Of a stretch of 39,627 nt of DNA, positions 1-8,780 are shown piece after piece; the first letter of the stretch is position 1; every line of letters begins with the position of its first letter. The translations under genes were made by a program, and so were the position numbers. The notes beneath the pieces are model-generated. The model worked only from the letters and a program-made list of their open reading frames with translations. It did no database searches and was not told where the DNA came from. This DNA is from Ectorhizobium quercum (GTDB lineage Bacteria; Pseudomonadota; Alphaproteobacteria; Rhizobiales; Rhizobiaceae), in assembly GCF_026552795.1 (NCBI RefSeq), contig NZ_JANFPI010000013.1, positions 1 to 39,627 on the forward strand. Direction: 5' to 3'.

Positions 1-88
1 ACTGCTCGAGCCGATCGGGAACATCCCGCCAGCCGAAGCTGAGGTGAACTTCTACGCAGCTCTGGAAAATGAATCTAGGGCAGCGTAA
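1..88 (+). CDS. IS3-family transposase, C-terminal end (cut by window edge)
   Basis: Reading from base 2, the frame gives 28 residues ending in taa at 86-88, including the run EPIGNIPPAEAEVNFYAALE. This is the familiar C-terminus of IS3-family OrfB (DDE integrase) transposases. Only the tail is in the window, so whether the copy is intact cannot be judged. A terminal inverted repeat follows at about 100-127. The fragment lies outside the proposed left end of the ICE and therefore belongs to the host flank. Confidence 0.7.
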   Translation, partial: LLEPIGNIPPAEAEVNFYAALENESRAA

Positions 89-99
89 CTAACGAAAAT

Positions 100-127
100 C
101 AGCCTCCGGCAAACCCGGAGCGGTTCA
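100..127 (+). repeat. Likely right terminal inverted repeat of the IS3-family element
   Basis: Just after the transposase stop lies a GC-rich block whose complement begins TGAACCGCTCCGGGTTTGCC, in the style of IS3-family termini. The matching left end is outside the window, so this rests on position and general resemblance only. Confidence 0.5.
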
Positions 128-237
128 ATTCCCTTGAACGTCCTGAGAGTGCTCGACGCGGTTGAAGGGCGGAACGGCGACGATGATGCAGGTGGCAGTT
201 CTTTCCCTCCCCTGTTGCGTCGTGATCCCTGAACGAC

Positions 238-268
238 AAAAGCCCCGCGATCTTCACGATGCGGGGCT
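238..268 (-). terminator. Rho-independent terminator, probably the original one of the tRNA-fMet gene
   Basis: Arms agccccgc (241-248) and gcggggct (261-268) form an 8-bp GC stem, extended inside by ATC/GAT with one bulged base. On the minus strand it is followed by TTTT. It lies about 70 bp beyond the attL copy of the tRNA 3' end, on the same strand as the tRNA. This is where the terminator of the undisrupted tRNA-fMet gene would be expected. It could also terminate transcripts arriving from the minus-strand gene at 437-4051. Confidence 0.6.
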
Positions 269-336
269 TGGTGTGTCCGGACGTTTTCGGTGTATGCTAT
301 TGCTAGACTTGTACAATCAGTGCTTTATGCCGGAAT

Positions 337-349
337 TGGTTGCGGGGGC
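337..349 (+). repeat. Putative attL (13-bp core, copy of tRNA-fMet 3' end)
   Basis: The sequence tggttgcgggggc is identical to 39501-39513, which is the complement of the last 13 bases (including CCA) of the tRNA-fMet gene. Both copies are in the same orientation, as expected for flanks of an integrated element. Identity stops at both edges (t/g before, g/a after). A short core is normal for large serine integrases. Confidence 0.65.
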
Positions 350-383
350 GCGCAACCTCCGATACCGACATTCGCTGGAAGTC

Positions 384-415
384 GCTGTTTAAAAACAGCA
401 ATCTGCAAAAAGCAG
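384..415 (+). terminator. Two small hairpins just inside attL; possible recombinase terminator in the circular form
   Basis: A perfect inverted repeat GCTGTTT-AA-AAACAGC occupies 384-399, and CTGC-aaaaa-GCAG occupies 403-415. In the excised circle this stretch would lie directly downstream of the serine recombinase gene, and the predicted stop codon (390-392) falls inside the first hairpin. It may terminate that transcript, or the symmetry may belong to the attP binding site of the recombinase. Confidence 0.4.
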
Positions 416-436
416 TAGGCAGTTACGGGCTTTTGC

Positions 437-3400
437 TCAATCGTAGCGGATTGCACGTTGGTCTAGCCACTGCAAACGTCGGTCAAATTCGATTGCAGGC
501 ATTGCTGCGATAAGCCGATCGAGAATCTTGGGTATCCCATAAAGATCACCCGTACTGTCGATGCCGAACAGCCTCCATAACAGCGTCAGCGTCTCGCGAG
601 GAAATTTCTCGGGTGCCTCAGACTCCTCTATCACATATACGCCCCAATGCCCCTCAATCACGCTGAGATAGGGTAGAACCCACTCAAGTGCTTCGGGAAA
701 TGCCTCTTCAGCTTTGATTGCCAAGTCCGCAAAATGACGAGTTAACTCCATCTGGCGAAGCGCTCGCTCGCGCGGCCAGACCTTGGCTAACAAGGGGCCA
801 ATGCCAGTCCGCCAAGCAGCCGCTGGGCCTCCCTCAATTTGGGTGATCCATTGCTTGAGGATATCAGCGGCCCCCTTCCGCAAAGCTGGCGGGCCAACTC
901 TCAATACGCGAGCGACTTCATCAAGCGTAACACCCCAATGGACTTCATCAGCCTCTCCGCGCACAATGGACAGCGCAGGGGCGATTATTTTCGCGGCCGC
1001 CGCTGTAGCACTGTCCGGCTTGTCATCAATTTCGGTAACGCCCCGAAGGACATGGACGCTAAATGCTCGTGAGGCGGACACTGTTAAGTCGGCATAAGTT
1101 ACGAGCACGGACCTTAGCGCCATCGCTTCGGCTGTGTCTCCGGTCAGCGCAGCATCTATGATGCCAGATACCTGTTGCCCTTCGATTGCCAAAACGAAAC
1201 CCACAGCTTCGACCAATACTGCAGACGCCAGTAAACCCTGCCGCCCAGCGGTCGAAGCCAATTGAGAGATGGCATCGAGAACTTCCTGCTTGACTGGTTC
1301 ACCTGCTTTTTGAGATTCTTCGATGTCGGCCAGTGCTGCCTGGGTAAGGCGACCGACTGGAGAGTTAAAGGCTTCAAAAAGAAGCTCCCTGCTCGGCTCA
1401 AACGGCACGTCATTCTGCGCTATCGTAGTGCTAAGTAAGCGTGGCCACCACGCCGAGATCCCTGGAGCCGTGCGACGCGGCGCACTGCAATAGAGATCTG
1501 CCAACGGCCCAATAATAAGGTTCAGAAATGCTTCGGTTGCGGGTTCAAGCGTTGCGAAAATACTGGTTACAAGCTGGTCCCAGGTCGGATCATGCTGGTC
1601 TTTTGGAAAGGCTATTGATCCAATCAAGTCGTGCCAAAGTGGTGCATTCGCCTCATCAAGCGGAGCTTGGCTAAGCGTATCGAATGCACCATTAGGATCG
1701 CTACGGCAATAGGCGTTCCAGCCCTCCCGTTTCTCGATATCTGGGCTGCGAATGGCTTCGCGCGCCACCTCAAGACGATCTTGCTGTGAGGCATCTTTGA
1801 TTGGCTGGGCGTCGCCAGCCACCCATCGCACTCCAGTCGAGTAGGAGCCGAAGTAGTCGCGATCCGCGACGTCCCGATCAAGATAGTCACGGCGCGCCTT
1901 GATTGCGGCCAACTCAGCAATACCTGCGTCAGATAGCCTACCAGCAGTACCTATCATGTTGAGCCGCAGCCAAACAGCGGTATCGCGCGCATGAGCCCGC
2001 CAATCGACTTGCCCTTCCTCGATCTCATATCGCGCGTAGTAGACCTCACCTTCGGTTAAGATACGATGCTCGACTACCGATAGCAGCTCACTATCCGCGT
2101 CCGCTGCTCGGTCCCGCAATACAAGCGCGAGCTCGCGACGCACATGCCAAAAATGACTAAGCGACAATTCCGCCAACTCAGAAATCGCCTCGTCCGCGGT
2201 GAAGAGGATCGGACTGCGAAGGGCATGTAGCCAGAGTCGAGTACCGAGCATCCCGGGCATAGCTCGCCAAATTTCAGTCAGTCCGCGCGTCGCGGATCGA
2301 TCCGCTTCGGCCGAGGCACGCAGTAGACGTGCGAGTAGCTCAACGAGGAAGATCGGCCCATCATGATGTTTGTTCTGCTCATGCGGCTCGACAGAGGGCA
2401 CACTAAAGTCATTACTATCATAGTCACCACGAATGGCATCAATATCGAGGGAGAGGCCGACGACCGATTGGAGTTGGGCCGTAGCGATACTCATGATAGC
2501 GCACGCCTGCGGCACCGCGATAACGGCATCAAGCAGTTCACGCGCGCCACCGCGATCTTTCACATCTAATCGCGGCCAAGTCAGGTGACTGAGTTGGGTA
2601 GGGATTGCAGGTGCAGGCTCGCCATAGAGATTGCCGCGATTAGGCGTAAGTTCGAGCACTGGCTTCAGAAGGCCGACTGCTTTCTCTAGGTCGGTGTTGA
2701 GCACCACGGAACTTCTCAGTGTCTGCTGAACGGCGTAGGACCGTTCGTCCCAATCTGGTTTGTGCTCCGCTTGACTAATCGATAGTATACGCCATGCGCG
2801 AAGCCAGAATTCTGAAAGCCCCTTCGCTTGTCGAAGTCGCCGGGAAATCTCAGCAGCAAAGGGCTTGCCAAGCTTTCTCATCCATCCTATCGCCCATCCA
2901 TACCTTTCTACCGACTCAAAGCTACGCGCCACCCACGCTGCGACAACCCATGCCCCATCCGCCTCGTTCCAAAGCTTGCGATCGGCGAAGAAGTCGAGCC
3001 ACGCCGCATCCTCGATCGTCGCAATAGCAACAGCCCAGAGATCGCGGCGGCCATTGAATAACCATGCAACGCGATCGATTTCGGCGGTATCGGCATCAGA
3101 GTACGGCTTGGCTAAAATCTCCTGCGCCCAAGCGTGACGTGTCGCACGCGGGCGTTCAACGACGTCGGCGAGCCTTTCGAGATCGCGCCAGAGTGCTCCG
3201 TGATCTTTCTCTCCCGTTTCGGGGTCGGCCATGTATTCGTAGAAGATTGGTGTGACCGCAAGAGTTTCCCAGCGGGTGTCCGCTTCCCCGCGCGCGGCGA
3301 CATCAGCGAGGGCATAAACATGACGGAGATCGGGGAAACGCTGACGATCCGCATCGAGCACATTTAGGAAATAGCGCACAGGGGCGTCGCCGGCGCTGTA

Positions 3401-4051
3401 ACCAATCAAGACGATGGTTTTGCATCGGCACAGGTCGAACAGGAATCTGGATGCCCAGCCTGAACGCATATAGGCATCACCATAGTCAGCGCTTGTGACG
3501 ACCAGTGGTGTTTCCTTGAGTTCGATTGCCTCGTCGGCGATGCGCCCATGAAGATGGATGATTCCACCGAAACCTGCGCTGCCCGGAGATGGTAGATCTT
3601 GCCCCGCGAAGCTTAGTGCCTGGACTTGCTTTGTATCATCGAACTCGAGCAACGCTTGCTCAAGCAAGGTGTCAAAATTGGTGGTGATTATTGCAGGCCG
3701 GTTCTCTCTGTCTCGTGACAATCTCAAAATCGTACGGTGGTTACCAAGATCGGGTTCTGCCGGTGGGCGCAGCAATTCTGTGATTGTCTGGGTAAATTCC
3801 GTTGGATTGACAATCCTGCGGCTGAGCGACCCCAAGACCTCTTCGTAACGATAGGCATCGAACGATTGGCTTTCAGATGCATTCATCTCCAAGCGGAGAC
3901 GCTCGAAACACTGCCGCACCAATCCGCCGAAGCCGGGGAGCTGAGGCGCACTAACGCCAGCCCCACAAAGAAATACGACGTCACCAGTCAGTAATGCATT
4001 GACAAGTTTCTCTGGAAATGCCGGACCTTCATTAGAGAAGCGCAAACTCAC
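437..4051 (-). CDS. Large SIR2 (sirtuin)-domain protein, probable anti-phage defence effector
   Basis: A 1204-aa protein. The first ~290 residues carry SIR2-type NAD-binding motifs: FLCGAGVSAPQLPGF near residue 28, TTNFDTLLEQAL near 124, LHGRI near 165 (histidine at the catalytic position) and IGYSAGD near 215. The remaining ~900 residues are mostly helical in character, with no motif I recognise. SIR2 plus a long helical C-terminus is the architecture of defence-associated sirtuins, which degrade NAD+ on phage infection; this assignment is by architecture only. The gene stands alone beside attL, its DNA is less GC-rich than the trb genes, and a TATAAT-like hexamer lies upstream on its strand (4134-4139). 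It faces the same way as the trb operon but is separated from it by 284 nt. Confidence 0.75.
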   Translation of the reverse strand: MSLRFSNEGPAFPEKLVNALLTGDVVFLCGAGVSAPQLPGFGGLVRQCFERLRLEMNASESQSFDAYRYEEVLGSLSRRIVNPTEFTQTITELLRPPAEPDLGNHRTILRLSRDRENRPAIITTNFDTLLEQALLEFDDTKQVQALSFAGQDLPSPGSAGFGGIIHLHGRIADEAIELKETPLVVTSADYGDAYMRSGWASRFLFDLCRCKTIVLIGYSAGDAPVRYFLNVLDADRQRFPDLRHVYALADVAARGEADTRWETLAVTPIFYEYMADPETGEKDHGALWRDLERLADVVERPRATRHAWAQEILAKPYSDADTAEIDRVAWLFNGRRDLWAVAIATIEDAAWLDFFADRKLWNEADGAWVVAAWVARSFESVERYGWAIGWMRKLGKPFAAEISRRLRQAKGLSEFWLRAWRILSISQAEHKPDWDERSYAVQQTLRSSVVLNTDLEKAVGLLKPVLELTPNRGNLYGEPAPAIPTQLSHLTWPRLDVKDRGGARELLDAVIAVPQACAIMSIATAQLQSVVGLSLDIDAIRGDYDSNDFSVPSVEPHEQNKHHDGPIFLVELLARLLRASAEADRSATRGLTEIWRAMPGMLGTRLWLHALRSPILFTADEAISELAELSLSHFWHVRRELALVLRDRAADADSELLSVVEHRILTEGEVYYARYEIEEGQVDWRAHARDTAVWLRLNMIGTAGRLSDAGIAELAAIKARRDYLDRDVADRDYFGSYSTGVRWVAGDAQPIKDASQQDRLEVAREAIRSPDIEKREGWNAYCRSDPNGAFDTLSQAPLDEANAPLWHDLIGSIAFPKDQHDPTWDQLVTSIFATLEPATEAFLNLIIGPLADLYCSAPRRTAPGISAWWPRLLSTTIAQNDVPFEPSRELLFEAFNSPVGRLTQAALADIEESQKAGEPVKQEVLDAISQLASTAGRQGLLASAVLVEAVGFVLAIEGQQVSGIIDAALTGDTAEAMALRSVLVTYADLTVSASRAFSVHVLRGVTEIDDKPDSATAAAAKIIAPALSIVRGEADEVHWGVTLDEVARVLRVGPPALRKGAADILKQWITQIEGGPAAAWRTGIGPLLAKVWPRERALRQMELTRHFADLAIKAEEAFPEALEWVLPYLSVIEGHWGVYVIEESEAPEKFPRETLTLLWRLFGIDSTGDLYGIPKILDRLIAAMPAIEFDRRLQWLDQRAIRYD

Positions 4052-4335
4052 GAATAACCCTCAATGTTCGAGACATTTTGACATTTCAACCGTACAGTAA
4101 ATCGAAAAAATTACCTCACTGTTGCTGCCAAATATTATAGCGCGACACAACCAACACACTACTCGGATACCACAATCTACCTTAGCAGAAAAGCTACCTC
4201 GTCGAGAACGTCGTCGATATCCGAAGGACTGGTGCCGCATTGAAACGCACTAAGAGCACTGCATCGATGGCGTCCAGATCGCGATCATCCTTGCTACCAT
4301 TATCATCTTTCGCATCTGAGGTCAGAAGACCGACC
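4052..4335. other. Low-GC intergenic region between the sirtuin gene and the trb operon
   Basis: AT-rich compared with the adjoining trb genes. It presumably holds the promoter of the sirtuin-like gene: TATAAT on the minus strand at 4134-4139, about 80 nt before the start codon, with no convincing -35. A frame open on the plus strand from 4240 only mirrors the DUF2274 gene. I see no other gene. Confidence 0.35.
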
Positions 4336-4557
4336 TTAGTTGCTTTGCCGCCGCGCCTTTGCGAAACCGCGATCCGTGGCGATGAACCGCTCCAGCATCG
4401 GCACGATCAGCCTGACGGGATCGGCGGCGGGCTGACCGCTCCCGCGGGCCAGCACCTCGGCGTAAGTGGTCAAATCGCGGTGGAGCTGCGCGGGCAGTTC
4501 CACCGTCACCTTCACCGGCTTGTCGTCAGCCAGAGGGCCGAGTTTCAGCTTCGCCAT
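4336..4557 (-). CDS. DUF2274 family protein
   Basis: A 73-aa protein starting MAKLKLGPLADDKPVKVTVE, the signature N-terminus of DUF2274 proteins, which are almost always encoded directly after trbI in Trb-type ICEs. Function unknown. The central part (KPVKVTVELPAQLHRDLTTY) resembles the strand-plus-helix start of a ribbon-helix-helix fold, so DNA binding is possible but not shown. The ATG at 4557 sits 2 nt after the trbI stop, which supports this start over an upstream in-frame one inside trbI. It is the last gene of the trb operon. Confidence 0.8.
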   Translation of the reverse strand: MAKLKLGPLADDKPVKVTVELPAQLHRDLTTYAEVLARGSGQPAADPVRLIVPMLERFIATDRGFAKARRQSN

Positions 4558-4559
4558 GG

Positions 4560-5708
4560 TCAGTTCCTGTAGGGTTCGAGCACTAAATCGCGGGTGACGA
4601 TGACCCTGACCGGGAAGCCCGGCCGGATGGTCAGCGTCGGAGCGACCTGCAACTGGCGCTGGACGATCTGTTGCCCGGCCTGATTGATGGTGTCCTGCGC
4701 CCCGTCGCGGATGGCGCGGATCAGCCGGTCCTCGTCGTCGGTCGCCAGTTCGGTGCCGATGCCGAGCAGCGTGGACAGGCCAGCGGCCTTCATCAGATCC
4801 CACCAGTGATAATCAACGCCATCCTCAAGACCGGCATAGCCGCTGGCATCCGCGCCGGGCTGGCGCTCCAGCACGATGGAGCGGCCGTTCGGCAGGATCA
4901 GCCGGTTCCAGACAAGCAGCACGCGGCGTTGGCCGAAGGTCACGCCGGCATCATATTGGCCGATGATGCGGGTACCCTGCGGGATCAGGAGCAGGCTGCC
5001 GGTGGGGCTGTCATAGACATTCTCCGTCACCTGCGCGGTGATCTGGCCGGGAAGGTCCGAACGGATGCCGGTAATCATTGCCGCCGCGATCACGGCCCCG
5101 GCCTGAAGGATGTAGGGCGACGCGGGAGCCATGATGCGGTCGAGGGCAACCGTCTGCCGGTCCACCGGACCATTGAGGAAGGCCGTATGCCTGTCCTGTG
5201 TGCCGGTCGCGCCGGGCTGGCCGTTGAGGCCAAGGCCGGCGAGGCTCGGGACTGCTGTTCCCGCTCCCGGTGCAGTCTGGAAAAAGACGCGGCTGACGCG
5301 CGCGGCTTCCTCTTCGGCAAGACGACGTTCCTCGGCGGGATCGCGGGTGGGTGTCGCCATTGCGGGCGGCGTGACGGGCTGGCCCCGGTTCTGCGCATCG
5401 AGAATCGGGCCGCCGAGATCGCCCGGCAAGGCCGGCCCCAGGACGGGTCCGGTATAGTCGCGCGGCAGGCCGGACAGTCCATCGGCCGTGGGGCGGTTCT
5501 CGGTCGAGTAAAGCTCTTCGCCGCTGCCGCTCATGTCACGGGTCTGGAGCGCATAGATCAGCGCCCCGCCGATCCCCAACAGCGCGACCGCTCCGACGCC
5601 GGCCAGCATCTTGCGGGACAGACGGGTGACGCGCGGCGGTTCGGCACGCAGCCGCATGGGTGCGGTGGTGTCCGCTGCGGCTTCTACAGGGGTCGTGTCT
5701 TCGGTCAT
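4560..5708 (-). CDS. trbI: TrbI, VirB10-like conjugation channel protein
   Basis: A 382-aa protein of the TrbI/VirB10 family, which spans the cell envelope and couples the inner-membrane complex to the outer-membrane core of the type IV secretion channel. Visible: a short cytoplasmic N-terminus, one membrane segment at about residues 32-52 (VGAVALLGIGGALIYAL), a proline-rich periplasmic linker, and the conserved C-terminal beta-barrel region (QAGAVIAAAMITGIRSDLPG, IPQGTRIIGQYD, LPNGRSIVLERQPGAD, and VRVIVTRDLVL at the end). Its start overlaps the trbG stop by 4 nt (ATGA). Confidence 0.93.
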   Translation of the reverse strand: MTEDTTPVEAAADTTAPMRLRAEPPRVTRLSRKMLAGVGAVALLGIGGALIYALQTRDMSGSGEELYSTENRPTADGLSGLPRDYTGPVLGPALPGDLGGPILDAQNRGQPVTPPAMATPTRDPAEERRLAEEEAARVSRVFFQTAPGAGTAVPSLAGLGLNGQPGATGTQDRHTAFLNGPVDRQTVALDRIMAPASPYILQAGAVIAAAMITGIRSDLPGQITAQVTENVYDSPTGSLLLIPQGTRIIGQYDAGVTFGQRRVLLVWNRLILPNGRSIVLERQPGADASGYAGLEDGVDYHWWDLMKAAGLSTLLGIGTELATDDEDRLIRAIRDGAQDTINQAGQQIVQRQLQVAPTLTIRPGFPVRVIVTRDLVLEPYRN

Positions 5709-6730
5709 GACGGGGATTCTCCGGTCGCCTTTGCCGGCTGTGCAGCCTGCCGTTGCTCGATGCGGACGATCCTGACCGTCTGCTGGCGATCACCGCTGCC
5801 AAGGCGCAATTCGGCCGCGCCGAACAGGCGATCCACGATCAGGATGTTCTGGTGGATACGGGAATTGACGATCTGGGTCTCGCCATCGGAACCGATGACG
5901 AAGATCGGCGGCATCTCGCCCTGCACGATGCCGCGCGGAAAGACGACATAGACGCGGCGGCCGTCGTCGAAGACGGAGATGGGCCGCCACGGCGGACTGT
6001 CTCCGGTCAGGCCGTAGCGATAGTTGCGGGCCGCCTCGGCCGGAATGATCGGCGCAGCGGGAACGGTCTGGCGCTGGCCTGCCGGCTGTGCCGGATAGGC
6101 CCATGCGACGGACGGCATATAGAGGGCTTCGCGGGCGCGCAGCTCGATCATGTAGGTGCGCCGGTCGGTGGTCACGACGAGGTTGGTCATGATGTCCGGC
6201 CGGGTTGGTTTCACGAGGATATGGACGCGGCGTGACGTTCCGCTGCCGCTTTCGGTATCGCCGATGATCCAGCGGGCGGTGTCGCCTGCCGCGATCGGCC
6301 CCGCGCCGGTCAGACTTTCGCCCGGCTCCAGCGCGATCGTGGTGATCTGTCCAGGTGCGGCATAGACCTGATAGAGCGCGCCTTCCGACCATGGATATAT
6401 CTGGATAGCGTTATAGTAGCCCTCGCGGCGCGGCTCGACGCGGGCGGCAGCATTGGCGTTCTCGACACGGCCCGCCGGGGTTCCGGCAGCGGTTCCGCCG
6501 CGCGCGACCGTCCAGGCGGGCGGCGTGTGCAATGGCCGGGGGCGGTCATCGGTGACGGCGGCCTGCACGACAGGCAGCGACGGCACGTCGGCGTCGTAGC
6601 TGAACTGCGGCACCTTGTTGGTGGCGCAGCCGGCCAGCATGGTGGCGGACAGCAGCAAGACCGCAAAGGCGGGTTTACGGAGAAACGTAGTTTCGCAGCC
6701 GGAATCCTGCTCGGGGAGAAGTTCGGTCAT
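5705..6730 (-). CDS. trbG: TrbG, VirB9-like outer-membrane channel lipoprotein
   Basis: A 341-aa protein of the TrbG/VirB9 family. The N-terminus is a lipoprotein signal: hydrophobic AFAVLLLSATMLAGC with the lipobox cysteine at residue 35. The CagX/VirB9 region follows (IYPWSEGALYQVYAAPGQIT, then EPGESLTGAG and WIIGDTESG). The C-terminal lobe has PISVFDDGRRVYVVFPRGIV. I chose the ATG at 6730 because it overlaps the trbF stop as ATGA; an in-frame start 21 nt upstream would lie inside trbF. With TrbI it forms the outer-membrane core complex. Confidence 0.93.
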   Translation of the reverse strand: MTELLPEQDSGCETTFLRKPAFAVLLLSATMLAGCATNKVPQFSYDADVPSLPVVQAAVTDDRPRPLHTPPAWTVARGGTAAGTPAGRVENANAAARVEPRREGYYNAIQIYPWSEGALYQVYAAPGQITTIALEPGESLTGAGPIAAGDTARWIIGDTESGSGTSRRVHILVKPTRPDIMTNLVVTTDRRTYMIELRAREALYMPSVAWAYPAQPAGQRQTVPAAPIIPAEAARNYRYGLTGDSPPWRPISVFDDGRRVYVVFPRGIVQGEMPPIFVIGSDGETQIVNSRIHQNILIVDRLFGAAELRLGSGDRQQTVRIVRIEQRQAAQPAKATGESPS

Positions 6731-7416
6731 TGGCTCATCTCCCGCGACCATGAGATTGCATTGACGTAGATGCCGAGCGGATTGGCGCGCAGCCGTTCGG
6801 CGTCGCGCGGGGGCTGGATCACGATGGTCAGGATCGCGGTCCAGCGTTCGGTCGTGGAAAGCTGGCCGTTCTCATAGTGCCGTTCCGTCCAGGCGACGCG
6901 GAAGGAATCGTTCGATGCCCGGATGACGCTGGAGACCTCGACGGCGACCTGTTGCCGTCCGACCTTCGTGAACGGGTCGTTGCTGCGCGCATGGTCGTTC
7001 AGGGCGGCCGCGCCGCGATCCGTGGTCCATTCATAGGCGCGGAGCCAGTTCTGCCGGACGATGATGGCGTCAGCCGGAATCGCGCGGACCTGCTCGATGA
7101 AGCGGCCGAGATGCCATGCGATCTGCGGATCGGTCGGCCGATAATCGGCCGTGGCGGCTGCGACGGTCTGCGCCTGACCAAGATTATCGACCTGCACGAC
7201 CCAGGGCACCACGGTCCCGCGCGCGGACTGCCAGACAAGGGCGGCGGCAAAACCGGCCGACAGGATCAACGAGCCGAAGGCCATGTATCGCCAGTTCTTC
7301 GCCTGAACGCGGGCCGAGCCGATGCGCTCGTCCCAGACCTGTGCGGCCTTCTGATAGGGCGTCTCGGGTTCGGGCGTCTTGCCGTAATGGGTCGATGGAC
7401 GTTTGAAGATGCTCAT
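6727..7416 (-). CDS. trbF: TrbF, VirB8-like inner-membrane channel protein
   Basis: A 229-aa bitopic inner-membrane protein. A cytoplasmic N-terminus (TPYQKAAQVWDERIGSARVQ) precedes one membrane helix (YMAFGSLILSAGFAAALVWQ, about residues 45-64) and a periplasmic VirB8-like domain. That domain includes the family run RPTDPQIAWHLGRFIEQVRA and, near the C-terminus, NPLGIYVNAISWSREM. It helps assemble the type IV secretion channel. It overlaps both trbL (upstream) and trbG (downstream) by 4 nt. Confidence 0.93.
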   Translation of the reverse strand: MSIFKRPSTHYGKTPEPETPYQKAAQVWDERIGSARVQAKNWRYMAFGSLILSAGFAAALVWQSARGTVVPWVVQVDNLGQAQTVAAATADYRPTDPQIAWHLGRFIEQVRAIPADAIIVRQNWLRAYEWTTDRGAAALNDHARSNDPFTKVGRQQVAVEVSSVIRASNDSFRVAWTERHYENGQLSTTERWTAILTIVIQPPRDAERLRANPLGIYVNAISWSREMSQ

Positions 7417-8777
7417 GAGCGGTCACTTTCGGAAAGGTTGACGGAAGAGCCGCCGCCGTGGCCGTCGCCGGAGCGCACGGCGTGGGCGGCCATGGTGGCG
7501 CCGTGGTTGACGGCCTGGGATCGCTGCATCCGCTGCGCCCAGGTCGGGGGACCGGCAGTCGGTGACGATGGTGCTGCGGCTGCGGGGGCGGCGCTGCTGC
7601 CTCCGACCGTGCCTGCGGTAGATGAGCCGCCCGTCACGCCGAAGGCTGCGCGTGCGCCATCGGAGAAGCTGGATTTGACGCTTTCCGACGCTTTGGAAGC
7701 GGCGCGCTTCAGGGGCGAGACGGCGGCGGAGCCTGCGGCGCGGGCGACACCGCCAAGGCCGGAGGCGACACCGGCCGCGCCCGGCTGGCCGAGTGAACCC
7801 ATGCTGTAGGCGGCGGATGCCGCGCCTGCTGTGGCCGCGCCACCGCGGACTGCCGCGGCTCCACCGGACATGGCGGCAGCGCCTCCCTTGACGGCAAGAC
7901 CGGCCGCACCGCCTGCGGCAAGGGCGGCACCTCCAACGGCAAGGCCGGTGCCAACGGCGGCACCTGCGCCGAGCTGCGGGCCGCCCGAAACGAGACCGGA
8001 AGCGATGCCGGGACCGAAGATGCCGAGGCCGAGAAGAGACAGAGCGGCCAGAACGATCGCCATAGCGTCGTCGATGGTCGGCGTCGCGCCGCCGAAGCCT
8101 GCGGTGAATTGGCTGAACAGCGTCGAGCCGATGCCGATGATGACGGCCAGCACGAGCACCTTGATACCGGAAGAGACGACATTGCCAAGCACGCGCTCGG
8201 CCATGAAGGCGGTCTTGCCGAACAGGCCGAAGGGGATCAGGACGAACCCCGCCAAGGTGGTCAGCTTGAACTCGATCAAGGTGACAAAGAGCTGGATGGC
8301 GAGGATGAAGAAGGCGAGGATCACCAGCGCCCAAGCGAAGAACAGGCAGAGTATCTGCACCAGATTCTCGAAAACCGCGATCCAGCCCATCAGGTTGGAG
8401 ATGGAATCGAGCAGCGGCCGGGCGGCGTCGAGGCCGGTCTGCGCCACCTTGCCCGGTCGGAGAAGATCGGCAGTCGTGAAGCTTGTCCCCGATCCCTTGA
8501 GGCCGAGACCGGCGAAGCTCTCGAAGACGATCTTCGCCAGGTTGTTCCAGTTGCCGATGATGTAGGCGAAAACGCCGACGAACAGGGTCTTCTTGACCAG
8601 CCGGGCGATGATGTCGTCATCGGCGCCCCAGGACCAGAACAGTGCGGCCAGCGTCACGTCGATGACGATGAGCGAGGTCGCAATGAACGCGACCTCGCCG
8701 CCGAGCAGGCCGAACCCGCTGTCGATGTAGGACGTGAAGACGCCGAGGAAGTTGTCGATGACGCCGGTGCCGCCCAT
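7413..8777 (-). CDS. trbL: TrbL, VirB6-like polytopic channel protein
   Basis: A 454-aa polytopic membrane protein. About the first 270 residues hold several hydrophobic segments (for example VAFIATSLIVIDVTLAALFW, ILCLFFAWALVILAFFILAI, FVLIPFGLF). The next ~150 residues are a glycine/alanine-rich low-complexity tail, then a short polar end (GGSSVNLSESDRS), all typical of TrbL. It is thought to form part of the inner-membrane translocation pore. The low-complexity DNA leaves long open frames on the other strand, which are not genes. Confidence 0.92.
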   Translation of the reverse strand: MGGTGVIDNFLGVFTSYIDSGFGLLGGEVAFIATSLIVIDVTLAALFWSWGADDDIIARLVKKTLFVGVFAYIIGNWNNLAKIVFESFAGLGLKGSGTSFTTADLLRPGKVAQTGLDAARPLLDSISNLMGWIAVFENLVQILCLFFAWALVILAFFILAIQLFVTLIEFKLTTLAGFVLIPFGLFGKTAFMAERVLGNVVSSGIKVLVLAVIIGIGSTLFSQFTAGFGGATPTIDDAMAIVLAALSLLGLGIFGPGIASGLVSGGPQLGAGAAVGTGLAVGGAALAAGGAAGLAVKGGAAAMSGGAAAVRGGAATAGAASAAYSMGSLGQPGAAGVASGLGGVARAAGSAAVSPLKRAASKASESVKSSFSDGARAAFGVTGGSSTAGTVGGSSAAPAAAAPSSPTAGPPTWAQRMQRSQAVNHGATMAAHAVRSGDGHGGGSSVNLSESDRS

Positions 8778-8780
8778 GGT

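Noticed and set aside
162..392. Plus-strand open frame of 76 codons at the left end
   Set aside because: As a free-standing gene it spans the terminator at 238-268 and crosses the attL core. Its last 17 codons make sense only as the tail of the recombinase in the circular form.
4671..5951. Plus-strand open frame of 426 codons opposite trbI/trbG
   Set aside because: GC-rich antisense shadow: both minus-strand genes have clear family motifs, while this frame gives arginine/alanine/glycine-rich sequence without motifs.
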